Below are positions 28,358-36,601 of a stretch of 64,000 bases of DNA, piece by piece. How positions within the stretch are numbered: the stretch's first letter is position 1; each line of letters begins with the position of its first letter. Made by a program: the position numbers and the translations under genes. Under the pieces are notes generated by a model. That model was not told the origin of the DNA and ran no database searches. It saw nothing but the letters and a program-made list of their open reading frames with translations. Source of the DNA: Pseudoduganella rivuli (GTDB lineage Bacteria; Pseudomonadota; Gammaproteobacteria; Burkholderiales; Burkholderiaceae_D); NCBI RefSeq assembly GCF_009674485.1, contig NZ_WKJJ01000018.1, positions 124,001 to 188,000 on the forward strand, given 5' to 3'.

Positions 28358-28801
28358 TTATCGCCCCATCGACACGGGCGACTCGGCGTCCCAGTAAAAT
28401 GCCGTCGATTTGCTACCGTTGCTGCCCACCGTGATCGTGCGCTGCTGTTGCTGGCCGTCGACGTTGGCGGTCAGACGGTAACGCCCCGGAGGCAGTTGCG
28501 CATACAGCATCGGTCCGGCGTCATCCGTTTGCATGCGCACGTTGCCCCGCATATCGCGCACTTCCACCGCCACGCCGGAACGGTAATCGCCCGTCACGCG
28601 GTCGGCAAAGGTCATCTTGACGTTGAATTGCGGGCTCAGTTCCGCCATCGCCTGGCGTTCTTCGCTGCCGACGCCGCCCGTCACGTACGTGATGCCGTTG
28701 GATGACTTTTGTTCGATTTCCTGCGCGCTTGCCGTATAAGACAGTGCTCCGCATGCCAGCACCGTTGCTGCCAGCAGGCAGTTTCGTTTCACCTGGTTCA
28801 T
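28358..28801 (-). CDS. Secreted protein of unknown function
   Basis: 147 aa with a GGGAG site and a signal peptide (about 1-26, ending TASAQ). The mature part contains VAVEVRDMRGNVRMQTDDAG and LPPGRYRLTANVDG, the pattern of a carboxypeptidase-regulatory-like (CarboxypepD) beta-sandwich. No enzymatic motif. It is probably periplasmic. Its nearest upstream neighbour on the same strand is the FdhF-like gene, 77 nt away, so co-expression is possible. Confidence 0.6.
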   Translation of the reverse strand: MNQVKRNCLLAATVLACGALSYTASAQEIEQKSSNGITYVTGGVGSEERQAMAELSPQFNVKMTFADRVTGDYRSGVAVEVRDMRGNVRMQTDDAGPMLYAQLPPGRYRLTANVDGQQQQRTITVGSNGSKSTAFYWDAESPVSMGR

Positions 28802-28878
28802 GATCAGCTCCCATCAGTGTTGATGCGGGCAGTATCAGCCATCGAACGTGCGGGCGGCGCGCGTGTGCCGCCCGGAAA

Positions 28879-31185
28879 TCACGGGCGTTCGATCAGGATC
28901 GGCACTTCCTTGAACGCCGGGGTGTTCGATCCGCGCGCCGTCAGGCAGGGTGGCGACAGCGGCGTCAACTCGGGGAAATAGCCAAACACGTCGTCGCCGA
29001 GGATCGGATATTGCACCAGGCGGTACCCCGTCACGACCCGCTCGATGCCGTCCAGCGACGCGCCGCGCAGGTTGACGACGTCGCCATCGGCAAAACCCAG
29101 CCGCGCCAAGGTGGCCGCGCCGATGAACAGCACCTTGCGCGTGTGGTGCACGCCCCGGTAGCGGTCCACCTCGCCGCGGGGATCGTGGTAGACGGTCGTG
29201 TTGTATTGGCGGTGCGCCCGAACCGTGGCCAGGCACAGCACCTTGTCGCCATACACGGCGCGGGCCCGGTCCATGATGGTTTCCGCCGGCAACGCATGCG
29301 GGACAAAGTTCGCCTTGCCCGTATCGGTCTTCCAGATCCGCAGCGCCGCCGTATTCGGCAAGTGGAAGCCGCGGCGCTGGCGGATATTCTTGTTGTAATC
29401 GGCAAAGCCGGCGACAGCGCCATCGGCCACCTGCTCGATGTAATTGCGCGTGACGTCATAATCGCGGCCCATGGCACGCCAGTCGATCGGCGAGTCCGGC
29501 AGCGTGTGGCGCGCCAGCTCCGTCACGATATACGGTTCGGAGCGCAATTTGTCGCTGGCGGGACGGTTGCGGCCCGTCGACGCATGCACCATGCTGGCCG
29601 TGTCTTCCACGCTGACGAATTGCTGGCCGTTATCCTGTTCATCGTGCTCCGTCCGGCCCAGGCACGGCAACAGCAAGCCAATCCGGCCCGGGTACAAATG
29701 CGTGCGGTTCAGCTTGGTGGCGATGTGGACCGTCAACCGGCACCGCGACAGCGCGGCCAGGACGCGGGGGCTGTCCGGTCCCGCCACGGCAAAATTGCCG
29801 CCCAGTCCGGTGAACGCGTGCACCGAGCCGTCCAGCAAGCCATTAATGGCGCCGACCGCATCGAGACCGGCCTGCGCCGGCGGCGTGAAGCCGAACACGC
29901 GCTGCAATCCCTGCAGCCATTCGGCTTTCGGCCGGTTCGTGATGCCCACCGTGCGGTCGCCCTGCACGTTGGAATGGCCCCGCACCGGCATCACGCCCGC
30001 GCCCGGCTTGCCGACGTTGCCCCGCAACAGCATCAGGTTGACGAGCATCTGGATGGTTTCAATCGCATATTCGTGCTGCGTCAGGCCCATGCACCAGGTG
30101 GCGATGGTCGCGTCCGATTCGATGTAGACACGCGCCACCTGTTCCATTTGTGCGCGGCTCAAGCCGCTGGCCTGTTCGATGGCGTCCCACGGCTGCGTAC
30201 GGATGACGTCCGCCATCGCATCGAAGCCCTGTGTGTGTTCGCCGATAAAGGCGCGGTCCAATACCGTGCCGCCCTCCGCCTCATCCGCAGCCAGCACGGC
30301 TTTGATGATACCCGTCAGCGCGGCCAGGTCGCCGCCCACGCGCACTTGGTAATACTGGTCGGCGATGGTGGTGCTGGCGCCGGTCAGCATTTCCGCCGGC
30401 GATTGCGGGTCCGTGAATTGCTGCAAGCCCCGCTCCAGCAGCGGATTGAACACGAGGATGCGGGCGCCGCGCTTCTTTGCTTCGCGCAAATCGCCCAGCA
30501 TGCGCGGGTGGTTGGTGGCGGGGTTCTGGCCGAACACGAAAATGGCTTGCGCATGCTCGAAATCCTCGCGCGTCACCGTGGCCTTGCCCACGCCCAGCGA
30601 CAGCCGCAGTGCGTCGCCCGACGATTCGTGGCAATAATTGGACGAATCCGGCATGTTGTTGGTACCGAACGCACGTGCAAACAGCTGGTAGGGAAACGCC
30701 GCTTCATTGCTGCTGCGGCCCGACGCGTAAAACACGGCGCGCTGCGGGCTGTCCAGGCTGCGCAGCGCTTCGCCGGCCAGGGTGAAGGCTTGTTCCCAGC
30801 CGATTTCACGGTACGTATCGGTGGCGGCATCGTATTGCATCGGCGCCGTCAGGCGGCCGATGGCTTCCAGCTGCCATTCTTCCCGCGTGCGCAACTCCGT
30901 GACCGTATGCTGCATGAAGTATTCCGGCGTGGCGCGCTTCGGCGTGGCTTCATGCGCGATGGCCCACGCCCCCTGCTCGCAAAAATCCACCGACTTGTCG
31001 TCGGGCGAATCCGGATACGCGCAGCCAGGGCAATCGATGCCTTGCGGCTGGTTCACGTGCGGCAGCGTCTTCAGCGCCGGCAGCGCGCCATTGCCTTGCA
31101 GCGCGCTGGCCGCGCCCCGTAACGAACCGAAGCCGCCGGCGGGTTTATCGTATGCGTGAATCGGGATGGTTTTCGAGTTGGTCAT
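28879..31185 (-). CDS. FdhF/YdeP-family molybdopterin oxidoreductase
   Basis: 768 aa from an ATG starting MTNSKTIPIHAY; a longer reading has no better ribosome site. The molybdopterin oxidoreductase core is visible: YASGRSSNEAAFPYQL, SNYCHESSGDALRLSLG, FVFGQNPATNHPRML and GVMPVRGHSNVQGD, and the C-terminal MopB-type barrel YLPV-like end VNLRGASLDG. The N-terminal CPGCAYPD and the overall pattern match YdeP-like (FdhF/YdeP) proteins rather than classical formate dehydrogenase. It binds bis-MGD; the substrate is unknown. YdeP in E. coli is linked to acid resistance. It lies beside an NDH-2-like gene, 76 nt away, on the same strand. Confidence 0.85.
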   Translation of the reverse strand: MTNSKTIPIHAYDKPAGGFGSLRGAASALQGNGALPALKTLPHVNQPQGIDCPGCAYPDSPDDKSVDFCEQGAWAIAHEATPKRATPEYFMQHTVTELRTREEWQLEAIGRLTAPMQYDAATDTYREIGWEQAFTLAGEALRSLDSPQRAVFYASGRSSNEAAFPYQLFARAFGTNNMPDSSNYCHESSGDALRLSLGVGKATVTREDFEHAQAIFVFGQNPATNHPRMLGDLREAKKRGARILVFNPLLERGLQQFTDPQSPAEMLTGASTTIADQYYQVRVGGDLAALTGIIKAVLAADEAEGGTVLDRAFIGEHTQGFDAMADVIRTQPWDAIEQASGLSRAQMEQVARVYIESDATIATWCMGLTQHEYAIETIQMLVNLMLLRGNVGKPGAGVMPVRGHSNVQGDRTVGITNRPKAEWLQGLQRVFGFTPPAQAGLDAVGAINGLLDGSVHAFTGLGGNFAVAGPDSPRVLAALSRCRLTVHIATKLNRTHLYPGRIGLLLPCLGRTEHDEQDNGQQFVSVEDTASMVHASTGRNRPASDKLRSEPYIVTELARHTLPDSPIDWRAMGRDYDVTRNYIEQVADGAVAGFADYNKNIRQRRGFHLPNTAALRIWKTDTGKANFVPHALPAETIMDRARAVYGDKVLCLATVRAHRQYNTTVYHDPRGEVDRYRGVHHTRKVLFIGAATLARLGFADGDVVNLRGASLDGIERVVTGYRLVQYPILGDDVFGYFPELTPLSPPCLTARGSNTPAFKEVPILIERP

Positions 31186-31261
31186 GGCAGCAGTTGTATA
31201 GCACAGTGGCGCGCACTGTATCATACGCCACGGCCAACACAAATGCCCCCAAGCCTGACCG

Positions 31262-32464
31262 CTACCCGGCGAACGCCTTGTCCGGATGCGCGGCCGCCAG
31301 CAACAGGTCGCGCCGCGGCGCCGGCGGATAAATCCACTGCGTATTGATCTGCATTTTCAGGGCCTTCGCCTCGGCGCCCGCCGTCCCGACGTCGCGCTGC
31401 CAGCCTTGTGTGAACACGGCGCCCCAGCCGCCCAGGTCCAGGCACGTCACGTAGGCGGGTTGGCGGTATGGCTCGGTGGCCAGGCCCAGCAGGTCGCGGG
31501 CCGCATTGTGGCCGGCATAGCGTCCCGTCACCAGCGCGTGCTGGCACGCCATCAACGTCTGGTGTCCGTCGTCGTCGGTGCGCGCCACGGCGGCATCGCC
31601 GGCGGCAAAGATGTGCGGTGCCCCGTACACCCGCAAATCGTTGCCGACCGGGGCCCGGCCCAGCGCATCCGGTCTGGCCGCCACTTGGCCCGCCAGGCCA
31701 GTGGCGCGCATGCCACCGGTCCAGATCACGGTCGACGCCGCGATGCGGGAACCGTCCGCCAGCACTACGCCCCCGCCATCCAATGCCGCCACAGTCTGGC
31801 CCAGCTCGCGTTCGATGCCGAGGCTGTCCAGCGCCTGTTCGATGACCGGGCGGGGACCCGCCCCCAGCGCCGGGCCGACTTCGCCGGCCTGCTCCACTAG
31901 CACGATGCGTGGCGTGGTCCCCGGCAGCAAGGCGCGCAGGCGGGCCGGCAATTCGCACGCGAGCTCGATGCCCGTAAAGCCCGCGCCGACCACGACGACA
32001 GTATGGCGCGCCGGCGTATCCGGCTGCGCCGCCAGTGTTTGCAGGTGGGCATCGAGCGCGGCCGCGTCGGCCGGCTGGTCGATGCTGTGGGCGTGGCGCG
32101 CCAGCCCCGGCACGGCGGGACGGTACATGGCGCTGCCGGCCGCCAGCAGCAGGCGGTCGTATGCAAGCGAGACCAATTGCCCGTTCGCGTCCGCCACTTC
32201 CACATACCCATCCTGCCGGTGGATACGCGAAACAAAGCCCTGCACATAACGCACCCCCGCCGCCTGCAAATGCGGCAGGATATCCGTGCTCCACGCGGTG
32301 GGATCGGCTTCGTGCAGGCGTGGCCGCATCCCCAGCCGGGGTTCGGGCGATACCAGCACCACGTCGACCTGTGTCGCCTGTTGTTCATCCAGCACCCGCG
32401 CCGCCGCCAGCGCGCCCCACAGTCCCGCGAATCCGCTTCCCGCCACCAAAATCGTTTGTGCCAT
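31262..32464 (-). CDS. NAD(P)/FAD-dependent oxidoreductase (NDH-2-like)
   Basis: 400 aa. Two dinucleotide folds are visible: VAGSGFAGLWGALAAAR at the N-terminus (FAD) and VVVVGAGFTGIELACEL at about 158-174 (NADH), with FAAGDAAVA near residue 290. This is the two-Rossmann layout of type II NADH dehydrogenases and related sulfide-quinone reductases. No amphipathic membrane tail is obvious. It is divergent from the Rrf2 regulator and its promoter overlaps a perfect palindromic operator, so it is the likely target of that regulator. Electron acceptor is probably quinone, not proven. Confidence 0.85.
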   Translation of the reverse strand: MAQTILVAGSGFAGLWGALAAARVLDEQQATQVDVVLVSPEPRLGMRPRLHEADPTAWSTDILPHLQAAGVRYVQGFVSRIHRQDGYVEVADANGQLVSLAYDRLLLAAGSAMYRPAVPGLARHAHSIDQPADAAALDAHLQTLAAQPDTPARHTVVVVGAGFTGIELACELPARLRALLPGTTPRIVLVEQAGEVGPALGAGPRPVIEQALDSLGIERELGQTVAALDGGGVVLADGSRIAASTVIWTGGMRATGLAGQVAARPDALGRAPVGNDLRVYGAPHIFAAGDAAVARTDDDGHQTLMACQHALVTGRYAGHNAARDLLGLATEPYRQPAYVTCLDLGGWGAVFTQGWQRDVGTAGAEAKALKMQINTQWIYPPAPRRDLLLAAAHPDKAFAG

Positions 32465-32487
32465 GCCGTCCTCTTCATTGATTAATA

Positions 32488-32514
32488 TAACTACGACTTG
32501 CTGTGTCGTAGTTA
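32488..32514. promoter_or_regulatory. Rrf2 operator, perfect palindrome
   Basis: TAACTACGAC (32488-32497) and GTCGTAGTTA (32505-32514) are perfect 10-bp arms with a 7-nt spacer, in the intergenic region between the NDH-2-like gene (minus) and the Rrf2 gene (plus), 24 nt before the former. Confidence 0.75.
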
Positions 32515-32579
32515 ACGATATAGCACTTCCAACGCGTGCGCAAGCCTTGCCAGCGGCGTCGCCCGTCCGGTATCCTCAA

Positions 32580-32604
32580 AACTACGAGTCAAGAAGTCGG
32601 GGTT
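32580..32604. promoter_or_regulatory. Rrf2 operator, second copy
   Basis: AACTACGAG and GTCGGGGTT flank a 7-nt spacer, the same geometry as the first site with a degenerate right arm, and end 6 nt before the Rrf2 ATG. It also contains the only possible ribosome-binding purines, so binding would block both start and translation of the regulator. Confidence 0.6.
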
Positions 32605-32610
32605 TTATAT

Positions 32611-33147
32611 ATGTCGCATATCAGTACCGGCGTGGAATATGCGCTGCACTGCCTGCTGTTCCTGGCGGAGCGGCCGGGCGGCGCCGAAGAAGCCAGCGCC
32701 AAAGACCTGGCGGATTTGCAGGGCATTCCAGCCGATTACGTGGCCAAGCTGTTCACCAAGCTCAGCAAAGGGGGATTGGTGCGCGCCACGGAAGGGATCC
32801 GGGGCGGCTTTGCGCTGGCGCGCGCGCCGGCCGCGATTTCCGTGCTGGACGTGGTCGATGCCATCGATGGCGGCAAGGCGCTGTTCGATTGCCGCGAAGT
32901 GCGGCAGCGCTGTGCCGTGTTTGAAGGGAATGAACCGGACTGGACCGGGGTGCCGCCCTGCACCATCCACGCCGTGATGCTGTCGGCGGAACAGCGCATG
33001 CGGGAGGAGCTGGCCAGCCATACGCTGGCGGACCTGGCGCACCGCGTCGCCACCGTCACGCCGCCCGCCTACAACCAGGCGGTGGTGCGGTGGCTGGATG
33101 GCCGGGCTGAGGGTAAACGCCCGGGCAAGCGGCCGGGCCCTGCCTGA
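32611..33147 (+). CDS. Rrf2-family transcriptional regulator
   Basis: 178 aa from the ATG MSHISTGVEYALHCLL; a longer reading would pass through the operator. The winged helix (DLADLQGIPADYVAKL, KGGLVRATEGIRGGFALAR) matches Rrf2. Three Cys lie in the expected region: FDCREVRQRC and PPCTIHAV, near C97, C104 and C124, a possible iron-sulfur or redox site as in IscR and NsrR, although the spacing differs from both. It is divergent from an NDH-2-like gene and flanked by two matching operators, so it probably represses both itself and that gene. The signal is unknown; a flavohaemoglobin lies immediately downstream in convergent orientation. Confidence 0.85.
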   Translation: MSHISTGVEYALHCLLFLAERPGGAEEASAKDLADLQGIPADYVAKLFTKLSKGGLVRATEGIRGGFALARAPAAISVLDVVDAIDGGKALFDCREVRQRCAVFEGNEPDWTGVPPCTIHAVMLSAEQRMREELASHTLADLAHRVATVTPPAYNQAVVRWLDGRAEGKRPGKRPGPA

Positions 33148-33160
33148 ACCCGGCCCGGCC
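33131..33160. terminator. Bidirectional stem-loop between Rrf2 and hmp
   Basis: GGCCGGGCC (33131-33139) and GGCCCGGCC (33152-33160) are perfect arms across the Rrf2 stop codon, between two convergent genes. There is no T-run, so intrinsic termination is uncertain. Confidence 0.4.
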
Positions 33161-33171
33161 GGAAATCACCG

Positions 33172-34347
33172 TTATTGCAGCGCTTCGGCGGGACCGAAGA
33201 ATTCGAAGTGCGTCTGCGTTTCCGGCACGCCCAGGTCGCGCAGGTGCGATTTCACGGCTTGCATGAAGCCTTTCGGGCCGAGGAAATACGCGTCGACGTC
33301 GCGGTTTTCCGGCAGCCACGCGCCCAGTTGTTCCTTGCTCAGGTAACCGGTGGCGTGCGCCATGCCTTCGTCGTCCCGTTCATAGACGTAATGGCGGCGC
33401 AGTTGCGGATGTACGCCTGCCAGGTGGTCGATATGGCCACGGAATGCATGCACGCCCTTGTTGCGGGCCGCGTGGATGAAGTGCACGGGACGCTGCGTGC
33501 GCAACGCCGCCCCCAGCATGGCCAGGGTCGGCGTGATGCCCACCCCGCCGCTGATCAGGACCAGTGGCTTGTCGCTGTCTTTCAGCACGAAGTCGCCGGC
33601 CGGCGGGAACAGGTTCACGGTATCGCCCATCTGCACCTGGTTGTGCAGGTAATTCGACATCTTGCCGCCCGCTTCGCGCTTGACGCTGATGCGGTACGTT
33701 TCACCGTTCGGCAGCGCGGACAGCGAATAGTTGCGGCGCTGTTCGGCGCCATCGATGGTCGCCACCACGGTGGTGTACTGGCCCGGCATGAACGCCATGA
33801 CCTTGCCGCCATCGGCCGGCGCCAGCGTAAACGACGTGATTTCATCGCTTTCCACCACTTTGCCCACCACCTTGAAGGCGCGCGCCCCGCGCCAGCCGCC
33901 TTCGGCCGCCGCGTTGGCGTCATAGGCTTGCTGCTCGGCGCCGATCAGGATGTCCGCCAGTTGCCCATACGCCGCACCCCACGCTTCCAGCACCGCATCG
34001 GTCGCCACGTCGGCGCCCAGCACTTCGCGGATCGCGCCCAGCAGCGCCGCGCCCACCATCGGGTAGTGTTCGCGCTGGATTTGCAGCGACACGTGCTTGT
34101 TGACGATGGTGCCGACCAGTGGGCCCAGCGCTTCCAGGCGGTCGATATTCGATGCATACATCAGGATGCTGTTGGCCAGCGCGCGCTGCTGCGTGCCGCC
34201 ATGCTGGTGCGCCTGGTTGAAGAACGGGACCACTTGCGGATATTCGCGGAACAGTTTCTGGTAAAAGTGGCGCGTCAGCGTTTCACCGCCTTCTTTCAGG
34301 ATCGGTACGGTGGCGGTGATGATGGCGCGGTGTTCTTGGGACAACAT
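33172..34347 (-). CDS. hmp: Flavohaemoglobin (nitric oxide dioxygenase)
   Basis: 391 aa with the full Hmp layout: globin domain (about 1-137) with proximal haem ligand H85 in NKHVSLQIQ, flavin domain (RRNYSLSALPNG), and NAD domain (LISGGVGITPTLAM, FLGPKGFMQ). It oxidises NO to nitrate with NADH and oxygen, protecting against nitrosative stress. An NsrR-like palindrome lies 146 nt upstream of the start. Function and name are well supported; the regulator itself is not in this window unless the Rrf2 protein nearby fills that role. Confidence 0.93.
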   Translation of the reverse strand: MLSQEHRAIITATVPILKEGGETLTRHFYQKLFREYPQVVPFFNQAHQHGGTQQRALANSILMYASNIDRLEALGPLVGTIVNKHVSLQIQREHYPMVGAALLGAIREVLGADVATDAVLEAWGAAYGQLADILIGAEQQAYDANAAAEGGWRGARAFKVVGKVVESDEITSFTLAPADGGKVMAFMPGQYTTVVATIDGAEQRRNYSLSALPNGETYRISVKREAGGKMSNYLHNQVQMGDTVNLFPPAGDFVLKDSDKPLVLISGGVGITPTLAMLGAALRTQRPVHFIHAARNKGVHAFRGHIDHLAGVHPQLRRHYVYERDDEGMAHATGYLSKEQLGAWLPENRDVDAYFLGPKGFMQAVKSHLRDLGVPETQTHFEFFGPAEALQ

Positions 34348-34492
34348 GATGGGTCAGCCTTTCTCGAAAAGGATTACTGTTGGTTATATTCTTGGTATTG
34401 GAAATGCGTTGACATGCGTTGCTCAGGCAGCCAGCGGTTCGTATTTGCTGGCTCCGCTCTTGATTTGCGTCAACTATAGCGGAGTTTTAGCT

Positions 34493-34515
34493 AACATGCA
34501 AATCATTTACATGTT
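34493..34515. promoter_or_regulatory. NsrR-like binding site upstream of hmp
   Basis: AACATGCAAAT, a single C, then ATTTACATGTT: an 11-1-11 inverted repeat matching at 10 of 11 positions, the geometry and A/T pattern known for NsrR sites. It lies 146 nt before the hmp ATG and 62 nt after the 3' end of the channel gene. Confidence 0.6.
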
Positions 34516-34525
34516 TAATCCCGAT

Positions 34526-34549
34526 AAAAACGCTCCGGTATGGAGCGTT
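34526..34549 (-). terminator. Terminator after the aquaporin-like gene
   Basis: AACGCTCC and GGAGCGTT (8-bp perfect arms, 34529-34536 and 34542-34549) with loop GGTAT; on the minus strand the stem is followed by TTTTTAT. Confidence 0.75.
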
Positions 34550-34576
34550 CGTTCTTACAGTTCGCCGTATCGGGCG

Positions 34577-35248
34577 TCAGGTGCGCGCCGCACTCCGCAC
34601 GCTGCCATACAGCCACAGGAAAATCGCCGTCGCGGCGGCAGCGCCGGCCAGTTGCGACAAGACGAAAGCCGGCGCGTCGGCCATCCGGATCGCGCCCGCT
34701 TCGCCCACCACCCTGGCCAGGGTCAGCGCCGGGTTCATGAACGCCGACGAGGAACTGAACCAGCAAGCGGCCATGACGTAAGCGGAGACGGCGAACGGCG
34801 CGATCACGGGACGCGCGCGGCCGCAGCCGATGAACACCGCCAGCAAGCCGAACGTGGCGACAAATTCACCCAGCCACTGGCCCGTGCCCGAACGCTGCTG
34901 CTGCGCCGCCACCAGCAAGTCCAGCCCGTACATGCCGTGCACCGCCGCCACGCCGGCCAGCGCGCCTGCCAGTTGCGCCACGATATACGGCGCCACATAC
35001 TCGATGCGCAAATTGCCGCGCCACGCGTCGGACAGGGTCAGCACGGGATTGAAGTAGCCGCCGGAAATGCCGCCGAAGGTCAGGATCAGCACCGCCAGCC
35101 CCATGCTGGACACCAGCGTCGTGACCAGTTGCGCCATGGCCGCATCGCCGCCCGCCAGCCGTTGCGCTGCAATCCCGCAACCGCCGGAAATCGCCAGCAG
35201 CAATGCCGTTCCCAGGCTCTCCGCCACCATGCGTTTCCCGATGCCCAT
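34577..35248 (-). CDS. MIP-family channel (aquaporin-like)
   Basis: 223 aa with six hydrophobic segments and two half-helix loops. The first loop reads GGYFNPVLTL (NPV instead of NPA) and the second FMNPALTLARVV (canonical NPA). Variant NPA boxes are found in aquaglyceroporins and AqpS-like arsenite channels, so the transported molecule may be glycerol, a metalloid or another small neutral solute rather than water only. No ars genes are adjacent. A GGAGAG ribosome site precedes the ATG. It is divergent from an AraC-family regulator, which may control it. Confidence 0.82.
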   Translation of the reverse strand: MGIGKRMVAESLGTALLLAISGGCGIAAQRLAGGDAAMAQLVTTLVSSMGLAVLILTFGGISGGYFNPVLTLSDAWRGNLRIEYVAPYIVAQLAGALAGVAAVHGMYGLDLLVAAQQQRSGTGQWLGEFVATFGLLAVFIGCGRARPVIAPFAVSAYVMAACWFSSSSAFMNPALTLARVVGEAGAIRMADAPAFVLSQLAGAAAATAIFLWLYGSVRSAART

Positions 35249-35395
35249 GCCCGTGTCTCTCCAATGTCAAGCGCGTGAATAAAGGGCGTACTGTAGGGCA
35301 GCCGATGGCAGCGTTTATCAGCGCCCGCCAATACTGTTTATCGCGGGCCGCGCCAACTGTACTTTGGTGCCGTGGAGCGGTCGCGACATGTCGGC

Positions 35396-35425
35396 AAATG
35401 ACAAATATTTGACGTGAAATGACAA
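35396..35425. promoter_or_regulatory. Direct repeats AAATGACAA upstream of the AraC gene
   Basis: AAATGACAA occurs at 35396-35404 and 35417-35425, 21 bp apart (two helical turns), in the gap between the aquaporin-like gene and the AraC regulator. Direct half-sites at this spacing are typical of AraC-family operators. Confidence 0.45.
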
Positions 35426-35482
35426 GTGATTCGGCCGGGGCTGCTCGACAATGACGCATTGATTATTTTTTATGCAGATAAG

Positions 35483-36544
35483 ATGAATCCGACTCCCCTC
35501 CCCGCAGAAAAAGGTTTCCCCGTTGGCGCCCTGTCCGAACTGCCGCAACTGCTGCGCGATTTCGGGCTGGATCCCTGGGAGTTGCTGGAAGACCATGGCG
35601 TGCGCCGCGACATGATGCAAAAGCCGCTGACACCGCTGCCGGCGCTGCAGCACGGCCGCATCCTGCAAACAGCGGTCGAAGCGACGGGCTGCGCCCATTT
35701 GGGCTTGCTGCTGGGCCAGCGCGCCACCCTGGAAACCGCCGGTCCGTTGCGGCACCTGGTCTTGAATGCCGGTACGCAGCGCGAAGCCGTGGAAGCCGTG
35801 GTGCGCTTTGCGCAGCTGTGGCACCCGGCCATGCGCATCGACCTGTCGGAAAACAATGGCCAGGCGATGCTCGCGCTGTCGATGGAAGGCCGCTTCGCCG
35901 GCGAACAGCAATTACTGACCGCGTGCCTGGCGGCCATGGTCAAGCACCTGGAGGGCATCTTCGACCGCAACTGGCGTCCGGTACAGATCCAGCTGGCGCT
36001 CGAATTGCCGGCAGTGACGGACCCGTACCTGCGCTTCTTCCGCTCGCCCGTGCAATTCGGCATGGAGCGGCATGTCATCGTATTCAGCGCCGCCGGCCTG
36101 GATGCGCAACGCAGCCTCGCCGCCCCGCACCGCCACCTCACGCTGCAGCAACAGTTGACGGAGCAGGAAGCGAAGAACGCACCGGATTTCCGTACCCGCG
36201 TGCGCCACGTGATAGAAAGCCTGCTGCCGGCGGGCGACTGCAATGTGGAGCGGGTGGCCGAACTGTTTGCCATGCACCGCTTTACGCTGTACCGCTATTT
36301 GCAGGAAAGCGGCACCACGTTTGAAACCCTGCTGGCGCAAACCCGCGCCGACATGGCCACCACCATGCTGCAGCACACGGCCATGCCGATCGGCGATATC
36401 GCGCTGGCGCTGGGCTACAGCACGTCGACCAGCTTCGGCCGCGCGTTCACGCGCTGGTTTGGCAAGTCGCCGAAAGACTGGCGCAAGAGCATGCTGGGCA
36501 TCCGCCGCAACCTGGCGCCGGCGCCGGAATTGCGGGCCGCCTGA
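35483..36544 (+). CDS. AraC-family regulator with an arabinose-binding-like N-terminal domain
   Basis: 353 aa from the second in-frame ATG (MNPTPLPAEK); an earlier start is 57 nt upstream, and neither has a strong ribosome site. The N-terminal part matches the ligand domain of OruR/ArgR-type AraC proteins (PQLLRDFGLDPWELLEDHG, QTAVEATGCAHLGLLLGQRA), and the C-terminus has the double helix-turn-helix MPIGDIALALGYSTSTSFGRAFTRW, here shown up to 20 residues as IGDIALALGYSTSTSFGR. The ligand is unknown. It is divergent from the channel gene with direct repeats between them. Confidence 0.87.
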   Translation: MNPTPLPAEKGFPVGALSELPQLLRDFGLDPWELLEDHGVRRDMMQKPLTPLPALQHGRILQTAVEATGCAHLGLLLGQRATLETAGPLRHLVLNAGTQREAVEAVVRFAQLWHPAMRIDLSENNGQAMLALSMEGRFAGEQQLLTACLAAMVKHLEGIFDRNWRPVQIQLALELPAVTDPYLRFFRSPVQFGMERHVIVFSAAGLDAQRSLAAPHRHLTLQQQLTEQEAKNAPDFRTRVRHVIESLLPAGDCNVERVAELFAMHRFTLYRYLQESGTTFETLLAQTRADMATTMLQHTAMPIGDIALALGYSTSTSFGRAFTRWFGKSPKDWRKSMLGIRRNLAPAPELRAA

Positions 36545-36566
36545 GTTCCGGCAGGCTTCGGCAGCC

Positions 36567-36595
36567 TTGACACGGCGTGATGCAATTGTTTCAAT
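36567..36595 (+). promoter_or_regulatory. Sigma-70-like promoter of the YdcF-like gene
   Basis: TTGACA (36567-36572), 17-nt spacer, TTCAAT (36590-36595). The expected start point falls on or within a base or two of the ATG, so the mRNA may be leaderless; no ribosome site is visible. Confidence 0.5.
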
Positions 36596-36601
36596 GCCGG
36601 G

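Noticed and set aside
29011-31122. 703-codon frame opposite the FdhF-like gene
   Set aside because: Same reason; the sense strand carries clear molybdopterin oxidoreductase motifs.
32611-33147. Calling the Rrf2 regulator NsrR
   Set aside because: Its apparent operator and Cys spacing differ from NsrR, and proximity to hmp alone is not enough.
33131-33160. Confident rho-independent terminator for Rrf2 and hmp
   Set aside because: The stem is perfect but no T-run follows on either strand, so it is listed only with low confidence.
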